Source: Bacillota bacterium
Lineage (GTDB): Bacteria; Bacillota; Clostridia; Christensenellales; Pumilibacteraceae
Direction of reading: 5' to 3'
Assembly (NCBI GenBank): GCA_009780875.1
Contig: WQZE01000095.1
Location: 1-5,217 of the forward strand
Length of the DNA stretch: 5,217 nucleotides
The notes beneath the pieces are model-generated. The model was not told the DNA's origin and did no database searches. It saw nothing but the letters and a program-made list of their open reading frames with translations. Position 1 is the stretch's first letter; each line of letters starts with the position of its first letter. Positions 1-4,868 of this stretch are shown here, piece after piece. The position numbers and the translations under genes were made by a program.

Positions 1-9
1 ATTTGATTA

Positions 10-15
10 CTCCTC
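10..15 (-). promoter_or_regulatory. Shine-Dalgarno for a gene starting at the left window edge
   Basis: The minus strand reads GAGGAG here, then seven bases, then AT at the very edge. If the next base outside is G, this is an ATG with ideal spacing. It lies 67 nt after the gap stop codon, with no convincing terminator between, so a cotranscribed gene is likely. In many Bacillota that gene is pgk, but this is inference from usual gene order only. Confidence 0.6.
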
Positions 16-81
16 GCAATCAGTGCCATAGGCACGCTTAATAAAAAATTTATCTCAACTCGTCGTGCAATTTTTTGGACT

Positions 82-1101
82 TTATTTTTTGTCTACGCCC
101 GCAACATAGTCAATCAAATCAACTACTTTGTTGGAGTAACCCCACTCATTGTCATACCAAGAAACAAGTTTCACAAAATTGTCATTGAGTGCAATACCTG
201 CTTGGGCATCAAAGATGGAGGTCCTGCTATCACCAATAAAGTCAGTAGATACAAGTGCTTCTTCGGTGTATCCCAAAATGCCTTTCAAAGTGGTTTCGCT
301 TGCTTTTTTCATCTCAGCCTTGATGTCCTCGTATTTTGCTGGCTTTGCAAGTCTGCAAGTCAAGTCAACCACGGATACATCCAAAGTGGGTACACGCATT
401 GACATACCGGTCAATTTGCCTTTGAGTTCTGGGATGACCTCACCCACCGCTTTTGCAGCACCTGTGCTAGATGGAATAATATTGTTGGAAGCCGCTCTGC
501 CGCCTCTCCAATCTTTGATGGAGGGTCCATCCACCGTTTTTTGTGTAGCCGTTGTTGAATGCACCGTAGTCATCAAGCCCTCTACAATACCCCACTTGTC
601 GTGAACCACTTTTGCCAAAGGTGCAAGACAGTTGGTTGTGCAAGATGCATTGGAAATAACGGTCATAGATTTTTTATAGGTGTGATTGTTTACACCCATT
701 ACGAACATAGGTGCTTCTTTGGGGTCTTTGCTTGGGGCTGTGATGATGACTTTTTTTGCACCGCCTTGCAAGTGCTTGGATGCTCCCGCAAAGTCTGTGA
801 ACACGCCTGTGCTCTCAGCCACATACTCAACACCTACGCTTTTCCAGTTGATGTTGGCTGGGTCTTTTTCTGCAAAAAAAGTGACCTCTTTGCCATTGAC
901 CACAAGTTTGCCATTTTTGACCTCTACCGTACCATCAAACTTGCCGTGTATGCTGTCATATGTCAACATATACTTTGCATATTCAAGGTCAATGAAAGGG
1001 TCGTTTACGCCGACAACTTCAATGTTTTTGTTGTTTTGTGCCGCTCTAAACACAAGTCTACCAATGCGACCAAACCCGTTGATACCTACTTTTACTGCCA
1101 T
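82..1101 (-). CDS. gap: Glyceraldehyde-3-phosphate dehydrogenase, NAD-dependent type
   Basis: Cytosolic glycolytic enzyme that oxidises and phosphorylates glyceraldehyde 3-phosphate to 1,3-bisphosphoglycerate, making NADH. With the chosen start the protein has 339 residues, the normal length. The N-terminal NAD fold has NGFGRIGR (8-15) and an Asp at 34 after the second strand, as in NAD-preferring enzymes. The catalytic motif SCTTNC places Cys154, with His181 in TTVHSTTATQ. DGPSIKDWRGGR (191-202) and WYDNEWGYSN (315-324) match the E. coli/clostridial GapA branch rather than the Bacillus NLPHKD type. An ATG five codons upstream (1116) is also in frame, but AGGA abuts it with no spacer, while GGAG sits nine bases before the ATG at 1101 and the protein then begins with the canonical MAVKVGINGF. 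All catalytic residues are present. It lies last in the window, after the M29 peptidase gene. Confidence 0.97.
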   Translation of the reverse strand: MAVKVGINGFGRIGRLVFRAAQNNKNIEVVGVNDPFIDLEYAKYMLTYDSIHGKFDGTVEVKNGKLVVNGKEVTFFAEKDPANINWKSVGVEYVAESTGVFTDFAGASKHLQGGAKKVIITAPSKDPKEAPMFVMGVNNHTYKKSMTVISNASCTTNCLAPLAKVVHDKWGIVEGLMTTVHSTTATQKTVDGPSIKDWRGGRAASNNIIPSSTGAAKAVGEVIPELKGKLTGMSMRVPTLDVSVVDLTCRLAKPAKYEDIKAEMKKASETTLKGILGYTEEALVSTDFIGDSRTSIFDAQAGIALNDNFVKLVSWYDNEWGYSNKVVDLIDYVAGVDKK

Positions 1102-1110
1102 TTTTTTGTT

Positions 1111-1114
1111 CTCC
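1111..1114 (-). promoter_or_regulatory. Ribosome binding site deciding the gap start
   Basis: GGAG lies nine bases upstream of the ATG at 1101 and is part of a longer purine stretch, AGGAATGGAG (1111-1120). It overlaps the first in-frame ATG (1114-1116), so that codon is better read as part of the ribosome binding site than as the start. Confidence 0.6.
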
Positions 1115-1136
1115 ATTCCTATTTATTTTTTTATTT

Positions 1137-1169
1137 GATTCTTTGCCTCTTTTGCAAAAGCAAAGAATC
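1137..1169 (-). repeat. Perfect 10-bp inverted repeat in the gap leader
   Basis: GATTCTTTGC (1137-1146) and GCAAAGAATC (1160-1169) are exact inverted copies around a 13-base loop that itself contains the palindrome TTTTGCAAAA (1150-1159). The repeat ends 36 nt before the gap ATG. On the minus strand it is followed by an A-rich stretch, not a T-run, so it does not look like an intrinsic terminator of the upstream gene. It could be an operator or an mRNA stem-loop in the gap leader. I do not recognise it as a known binding site. Confidence 0.6.
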
Positions 1170-1237
1170 CAATGATTGTCACAATTGTCAAAATTCACAC
1201 GCGCATCTTGCGTGGTCTACACACAAGGCGAGACCGG

Positions 1238-2359
1238 TTATTTCAAATTTTCTGGGTTGAGACATTCAAGTTCTTTGAGGACAAATCTACCATCTTTGCG
1301 AATCAACTTGCCATCAAACCAAATCTCACCGCCACCAAATTCTGGCGTTTGTATCATTACCAAGTCCCAATGCAACGCTGACTTGTTGCCGTTGGCTGCA
1401 TCGTTTTCGTAGCACGCACCAGGGGTAAAGTGGATACTGCCCGTGATTTTTTCATCAAACAAAATATCTCCACACGCCTTGGTAATAAAAGGATTGACGC
1501 CAATTGCAAATTCGCCCACATATCTTGCGCCCTCGTCGGTGTCAAATACTTTGTTGATTTTTTCGGTGTCGTTGGCTTTGGCGTCAATGATTTTGCCGTC
1601 CTTGAAAGTCAACACCACATTTTCAAATTTGGTTCCACCTTGTGTTGAGGGCACATTGTACTCAATCACACCTTGCACGCTGGTCCTGACGGGCGCTGTG
1701 TACACCTCTCCGTCTGGAATATTGCGTTCGCCACTACACTTGACCGCACCAATGCCTTTGACACTAAAATGCAAATCCGTTTTGCCGGGCCCTTTGAGGT
1801 GCACTTTGTCCGTCTTGTCAAGCAACTTTTTGAGTCCATCCATCGCTTTGTCCATCTTGCTATAATCAAGATTGCACACATTGAAAAAATAATCTTCCAT
1901 TGCGTCACTACTCATATTGTTGAGTTGTGCAAAGGCTGGATTTGGATACCGCAAGACAACCCATTTGGTCTTGCCCACACGGATATCGTGGTGCACTGGG
2001 TGTGCATACACGCTGCGGTATGTTTTTTGTTGCTCAGCAGGCACATCACTCGTTTCAAAGTTGTTGTCCGCACCACGCACACCGATATAGCAATCCATAT
2101 CCTTCATACGGTGTGCATCAAATTTGGCCCACAATTCACAATGCTCTTTGCTTGTACCAAGTTGCAACTCTCTTTGCACCCTGCCATCATTATTTTGTAC
2201 AAAGGGGTATGCCCCTTTTGCATAGACTTCTTTTACCAATGCGGTCAAAAAAGAACTTGGGACATCGGTAGCCTCAATCAAAACCTTTTCACCTTTTTTG
2301 ACGGAACAACTATATCCCACAAGATTTTTTGCCAGTTTTTCCTCTCTTGGGTCTGTCAT
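1238..2359 (-). CDS. M29-family metallo-aminopeptidase (AmpS/PepS/aminopeptidase T-like)
   Basis: Cytosolic two-metal aminopeptidase that removes N-terminal residues from peptides, probably for peptide turnover. With the chosen start it has 373 residues, slightly shorter than typical AmpS-type members. The N-terminal domain opens with the family's VKKGEKVLIEA-like segment. The C-terminal catalytic domain carries the expected metal-binding and catalytic residues: Glu218 in GEVYTAP, Glu283 in YVGEFAIG, His310 and Tyr317 in SIHFTPGACY, and His330/Asp332 in ALHWDLV. A GTG three codons upstream (2368) is in frame, but it overlaps the SD; the ATG at 2359 has AAGGAG eight bases before it. The gene follows the DUF167 gene after 120 nt and precedes gap by 136 nt. 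No convincing promoter is visible in front of it, so it is probably read from upstream. Family assignment is firm; the exact peptide preference cannot be told. Confidence 0.93.
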   Translation of the reverse strand: MTDPREEKLAKNLVGYSCSVKKGEKVLIEATDVPSSFLTALVKEVYAKGAYPFVQNNDGRVQRELQLGTSKEHCELWAKFDAHRMKDMDCYIGVRGADNNFETSDVPAEQQKTYRSVYAHPVHHDIRVGKTKWVVLRYPNPAFAQLNNMSSDAMEDYFFNVCNLDYSKMDKAMDGLKKLLDKTDKVHLKGPGKTDLHFSVKGIGAVKCSGERNIPDGEVYTAPVRTSVQGVIEYNVPSTQGGTKFENVVLTFKDGKIIDAKANDTEKINKVFDTDEGARYVGEFAIGVNPFITKACGDILFDEKITGSIHFTPGACYENDAANGNKSALHWDLVMIQTPEFGGGEIWFDGKLIRKDGRFVLKELECLNPENLK

Positions 2360-2367
2360 ATTTTTCA

Positions 2368-2373
2368 CTCCTT
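2368..2373 (-). promoter_or_regulatory. Ribosome binding site deciding the M29 peptidase start
   Basis: AAGGAG on the minus strand, eight bases before the ATG at 2359. It overlaps the in-frame GTG at 2368, which rules that codon out as the start. Confidence 0.8.
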
Positions 2374-2479
2374 TTCATTGTGCCACCTTTGCAATCCCTG
2401 CCAAAACAAGATTTGCAAAAACCACAATATTCATATATTCACTTTCTTGTATCCATTTTACTACTTTTGCAAAGATTAG

Positions 2480-2767
2480 TCAAACAAATTTGGCATCTTT
2501 TTTTGCAAACGATGGCTCATTGTCTGTCAAAAACAACACAAGTTTGTTTTTGCTAGTGTGCCCCGCTTTGATGACAATCTTGGTTTTGGGCACTTTGCAG
2601 GCTTTGGACAAGATATCAATCACGCTTTCGTTGGCTTTGCCATCGGCTGGTGTGGCGGTTGTTTTGATTTTGACATTGTCTTGGGTGTCTATGACAATCT
2701 TGTTTTCGCCCGCATTGGGCACCACTTTGATTGCCAGCATATAGCCACCTTTGGTCGCTTGAAACAT
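2480..2767 (-). CDS. DUF167 / YggU (UPF0235) family protein
   Basis: Small single-domain protein of 95 residues, the usual family length. It shows the family pattern: an opening strand ending in VVPNAGENK (15-23), the core ATPADGKANESVIDILS (38-54), and a C-terminal KTKIVIKAGHTSKNK segment (61-75). The biochemical role of this widely conserved family is not established, so no function is assigned. The reading frame is open further upstream to a TTG at 2815, but GAGGAGG lies eight bases before the ATG at 2767, which is clearly the start. It lies 73 nt after the membrane-protein gene with no promoter or terminator seen between, so the two are likely cotranscribed. The stop is TGA, and the same frame then stays open for 34 more codons (see findings). 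Confidence 0.9.
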   Translation of the reverse strand: MFQATKGGYMLAIKVVPNAGENKIVIDTQDNVKIKTTATPADGKANESVIDILSKACKVPKTKIVIKAGHTSKNKLVLFLTDNEPSFAKKDAKFV

Positions 2768-2775
2768 ACCATCAT

Positions 2776-2782
2776 CCTCCTC
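2776..2782 (-). promoter_or_regulatory. Strong Shine-Dalgarno deciding the DUF167 start
   Basis: GAGGAGG on the minus strand, eight bases before the ATG at 2767. Two other ATGs lie inside the spacer (beginning at 2775 and 2772) but are out of frame with the DUF167 protein. Confidence 0.85.
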
Positions 2783-2840
2783 GCAACCCAAACTTGCACT
2801 GACCCGCTCCACCAAAACTTTTCCCTCTTTGCTACCTCAT

Positions 2841-3635
2841 CTATTTTTGGTTGGAGACATCTTCCAAAGTCATTTGTCGCTCATCCACTCGTGTATCCAC
2901 GCCCTCCGTGCGTGCCGCTCTTTGCTCGTCACGCTCTTTGGGCAAATGGTAGTACTTGTTCAAAAACTTTCTGAACCGAATGAGCAACACCCCAAGGCTC
3001 CCAAAAATGCCAATCAGCAATGCTATCACAATCACAAAAACCAAAATATTGCCACCATAGGAGTTTGGATTGATGAAATTATAAGCAAAAGCCTGCTGCC
3101 CTGCATATTCACCCACTGCCCACTTGACATTGTACCCAACCACGAGATTGACCATCACAAACAAAAAGGGATATATCAAGCAAAGCAAGGCGTTCTTGTA
3201 TTTGAGCCCACCTTTGCCACGCACCATAAAAAAGTAAACCCACATCACCAGCGTAGACGCTGCGTGCAAAATAAAACTCGTATTGGAAACCAGCAAATCA
3301 TAGTGCCCGCTATAAAAGGGTTCAAGCACGGTTGCTACAATAAAAAATGTGATGGAAATATAAAGCGTCACCGCCACAATCACGGTGTTGTTCTCCGCAA
3401 TGCGTTTGGCTCTTCCATCCACAAAACACCCAATTCCATAACAAATCAACCAAAGACACACAAGAATGTTGGACTGATTGGTGAACATATACCAAAACGA
3501 CCAACCATTTGCGTCAGGGTCGGCATACCCCCCTGTCATACCACTTGCCAACACCAACAGCAATACAAGTGCATAGACAAAAGCCATAAATCCGACTCTA
3601 AACTCTTTGTAGTTTGGATTCAATTTGATTTTCAT
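2841..3635 (-). CDS. Six-TM integral membrane protein, Pr6Pr / FAR-17a-AIG1-like
   Basis: Integral membrane protein of 264 residues with six hydrophobic segments at about 13-32, 48-73, 83-104, 119-138, 149-167 and 196-220, followed by a charged cytosolic-type tail (221-264). The motif MFTNQSNILV (50-59), a membrane His in FILHAAS (121-127) and YPFLFVMVNLV (155-165) recall bacterial Pr6Pr proteins and the mycoplasmal DUF1600 group, which resemble eukaryotic AIG1/ADTRP proteins. In those eukaryotic enzymes a membrane Thr and His form a lipid-hydrolase active site; Thr52 and His124 could be the equivalents, but this is inference from memory of the family. The ATG at 3635 was chosen because it lies eight bases after a strong -10 box. 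It has no Shine-Dalgarno, so the mRNA should be nearly leaderless. A TTG at 3644 is in frame but overlaps the -10. Family call moderate, function unknown. Confidence 0.8.
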   Translation of the reverse strand: MKIKLNPNYKEFRVGFMAFVYALVLLLVLASGMTGGYADPDANGWSFWYMFTNQSNILVCLWLICYGIGCFVDGRAKRIAENNTVIVAVTLYISITFFIVATVLEPFYSGHYDLLVSNTSFILHAASTLVMWVYFFMVRGKGGLKYKNALLCLIYPFLFVMVNLVVGYNVKWAVGEYAGQQAFAYNFINPNSYGGNILVFVIVIALLIGIFGSLGVLLIRFRKFLNKYYHLPKERDEQRAARTEGVDTRVDERQMTLEDVSNQK

Positions 3636-3643
3636 ACCATTCA

Positions 3644-3672
3644 ATTATACCATTTTTTTGTATTTTTGTCTA
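3644..3672 (-). promoter_or_regulatory. Near-consensus sigma70-type promoter of the membrane-protein gene
   Basis: On the minus strand: TAGACA (3667-3672, five of six consensus bases), a 17-base A-rich spacer, then TATAAT (3644-3649) preceded by TGG, an extended -10. Counting seven bases on from the -10 puts the transcription start at about 3637, giving a leader of some 0-3 nt before the ATG at 3635. It lies between the terminator of the upstream unit and the gene. Confidence 0.85.
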
Positions 3673-3684
3673 GCAAAACACTTG

Positions 3685-3699
3685 CCCCCATCCCCCCCC
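3685..3699 (-). repeat. G-tract G8-AT-G5 upstream of a promoter
   Basis: The minus strand reads eight G, AT, then five G. The tract ends 12 nt before the -35 box of the membrane-protein promoter and lies outside any gene. Such homopolymers can change length by slippage. Here that would move upstream DNA but not the -35/-10 spacing. Confidence 0.7.
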
Positions 3700-3734
3700 A
3701 TTTTGAGACAAGGGCCATAAGACAAATATAAACA

Positions 3735-3769
3735 TACAAAAGGCTTGCACGATTGGCAAACCTTTTGTA
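3735..3769 (-). terminator. Hairpin, probable intrinsic terminator of the def/Pro-rich unit
   Basis: Nine-base arms, TACAAAAGG (3735-3743) and CCTTTTGTA (3761-3769), are perfect inverted copies. Inside them, past one mismatch, TTGC (3745-3748) pairs with GCAA (3756-3759) around a seven-base loop. On the minus strand the stem starts 8 nt after the Pro-rich gene's stop codon and is followed by T-rich sequence (TGTTTATATTTGTCTT). The T-run is interrupted, so termination may be incomplete. Confidence 0.6.
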
Positions 3770-3777
3770 CAAGCAAC

Positions 3778-4299
3778 TCATCCTCTCCCAACCCTTGGAG
3801 GCTGTGGTCTGGGTGGTTGTGGCGGGCGTGTGGGTGGATTGGGTCTGGGGGGATATGGCATAGGTGGTCTTGGGGGCGGTGAGATGGGAGGTCTCGGTCT
3901 TGGAGGCGTTGGAGGGCGTGGCGGTACAGGAGGTCTGGGGCGGTGAGGAGGTCTTGGAAGTGGCCCCAAAGGAGGCCTGGGTGGCGGCAAAGGTCTCAAC
4001 AAAAACCGATGACTATTGCCAAAGTACAAGAACCAAAAAGGATTGATTATGTAACCCAAATCATACAATTGCATCAAAATCAAAATTCTAGCAAGGTCCA
4101 CAATGCACCCATTGGTACACCTTGCATTGGGCATACCAAGTACACGGCTCATCAACAAGAGTTCTTGCACCATACGATTGATGTCCCGCTCTGTCAACAC
4201 CCTATTCCTACCGTACCTTGCAACAATGTTCCTTGCAAGGGGCATCAGCACAAAATACAAATCCGGATACATTCTCTGCAAAGCCAATATATCAAACAT
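3778..4299 (-). CDS. Unrecognised protein with helical N-terminal half and Pro/Arg-rich tail
   Basis: I do not recognise this 173-residue protein with confidence. Residues 1-100 look like a compact, mostly helical domain with hydrophobic stretches (MYPDLYFVLMP, 10-20; DLARILILMQLYDLGYI, 68-84), a CTNGC pair (Cys61, Cys65) and an aromatic patch NPFWFLYFGN (86-95). Residues 103-173 are a low-complexity tail in which 40 of 71 residues are Pro and 13 are Arg, with PPRP-like units and no acidic residue after Asp80. There is no signal peptide. From memory, some clostridial hypothetical proteins combine a YP-x-x-Y helical domain with a similar tail, possibly spore- or surface-associated, but I cannot confirm this. 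The start has GAGGTGA (4303-4309), a good anti-SD match, three bases before the ATG. It follows def after 67 nt with no strong promoter of its own, and a hairpin terminator follows, so it is probably cotranscribed with def. Confidence 0.85.
   Translation of the reverse strand: MFDILALQRMYPDLYFVLMPLARNIVARYGRNRVLTERDINRMVQELLLMSRVLGMPNARCTNGCIVDLARILILMQLYDLGYIINPFWFLYFGNSHRFLLRPLPPPRPPLGPLPRPPHRPRPPVPPRPPTPPRPRPPISPPPRPPMPYPPRPNPPTRPPQPPRPQPPRVGRG
3781..3993 (-). repeat. Low-complexity Pro/Arg-coding tract
   Basis: This stretch encodes residues 103-173 of the Pro-rich protein. All four Pro codons are used (CCA, CCT, CCC and CCG mixed), and Arg is encoded by AGA (8), CGC (3) and AGG (2). The DNA is therefore repetitive in composition but not an exact tandem repeat, which suggests the protein sequence is conserved rather than freshly expanded. 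The plus (template) strand is correspondingly G-rich with many GG and GGG runs. Confidence 0.85.
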
Positions 4300-4366
4300 T
4301 TCTCACCTCTCTATGCGTCTTGTACATAGTATGCCGTGTGTGCTCAAAATGTGCTTTTTGCCTTGG

Positions 4367-4828
4367 CTATTTGGAATCGTCTTGCATTATTTTGCTGTCA
4401 AAAAGTACGCCATTGAGATGGTCATTTTCGTGACAAACCGCTCGTGCAAACAAGCCATCCACCGTAATTTCAAATTCTTTGCCGTACCTATCTTGGGCTT
4501 TGACGGTCACTTTTTGGGGTCTTTTGACAACCCCTTGCACACCAGGCACGCTGAGGCAGCCCTCGGTCTCGCACTGCTCGCCCACTGTTCCTACAATTTG
4601 TGGATTGACAAACTCATAGGCGGTCTCTCCGTCCACACACACCACAAAGACCCTTTTGAGAATACCCACCTGCACGGCCGCCAAACCAACACCATTGGCA
4701 GCCACCATCGTGTCCAACATATCGTCAATCAAATCCGCAAGTTTGCTATCAAACTGTTCTACCGGTTTGCTCGTGTTTGCAAGCACTTCTTTGCCGTTAT
4801 TTACTTTTACAATCTGTCTTATTGCCAT
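4367..4828 (-). CDS. def: Peptide deformylase
   Basis: Metalloenzyme that removes the formyl group from the N-terminal methionine of nascent proteins at the ribosome. At 153 residues it is of normal length for the short Bacillota/E. coli-like forms. All three signature motifs are intact: GVGLAAVQ (46-53, Gln53), EGCLS (89-93, metal ligand Cys91) and HENDH (133-137, metal ligands His133 and His137, catalytic Glu134). The usual partner fmt is not next to it here. The start is set by the MAIRQI opening typical of the family. There is no Shine-Dalgarno; instead the ATG begins seven bases after a perfect -10 box, exactly where transcription should start, so the mRNA is predicted to be leaderless. 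The gene starts 40 nt after the S8 peptidase stop and is followed by the Pro-rich gene. Confidence 0.97.
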   Translation of the reverse strand: MAIRQIVKVNNGKEVLANTSKPVEQFDSKLADLIDDMLDTMVAANGVGLAAVQVGILKRVFVVCVDGETAYEFVNPQIVGTVGEQCETEGCLSVPGVQGVVKRPQKVTVKAQDRYGKEFEITVDGLFARAVCHENDHLNGVLFDSKIMQDDSK

Positions 4829-4834
4829 AAGATA

Positions 4835-4863
4835 ATTATACCAAAAATCCGCCCTGTTGTCAA
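4835..4863 (-). promoter_or_regulatory. Consensus sigma70-type promoter of def, leaderless arrangement
   Basis: On the minus strand: TTGACA (4858-4863), a 17-base spacer, then TATAAT (4835-4840), both boxes perfect, with TGG before the -10 (extended -10). Six bases separate the -10 from the def ATG, so the expected +1 is the A of the ATG at 4828. The -35 begins 5 nt past the S8 peptidase stop codon. Confidence 0.93.
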
Positions 4864-4868
4864 GGACT

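Noticed and set aside
23..35. Hairpin GTGCC-ATA-GGCAC after gap as a terminator
   Set aside because: It is a five-pair stem with a three-base loop and no T-run on the minus strand, and it sits just upstream of the next gene's SD. At most it is a leader structure.
1181..1200. Rex-like operator before gap (GTGTGAA-TT-TTGACAA on the minus strand)
   Set aside because: Each half-site matches TTGTGAA/TTCACAA at six of seven bases, but the spacer is two bases instead of the usual four, so the site does not fit the known palindrome.
1198..1214. Small hairpin CACGC/GCGTG after the M29 gene as a terminator
   Set aside because: The stem has only five pairs with a seven-base loop, and it is followed by TGTGAATTTTG rather than a T-run.
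149..1260. Long plus-strand reading frames opposite gap
   Set aside because: They lie antisense to a fully conserved GAPDH gene, have no ribosome binding sites or recognisable motifs, and their codon pattern follows from the opposite strand.
1861..1866. TATAAT on the plus strand inside the M29 gene
   Set aside because: No -35 box lies at a suitable distance and no plus-strand gene follows; it encodes part of the peptidase on the other strand.
2768..2815. Longer DUF167 form starting at TTG 2815
   Set aside because: The perfect GAGGAGG at 2776-2782 would lie inside the coding region, and the ATG at 2767 gives the normal family length.
2829..3731. 300-codon plus-strand reading frame opposite the membrane-protein gene
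   Set aside because: It covers the complete Pr6Pr-like gene, its promoter and the G-tract on the other strand. Its product is rich in His, Gln and Lys, the pattern expected from antisense reading of hydrophobic codons.
4300..4366. Own promoter for the Pro-rich gene (TTGAGC, 17 nt, TACAAG)
   Set aside because: Both boxes match only four of six consensus bases, far weaker than the two real-looking promoters in this window; read-through from def is simpler.
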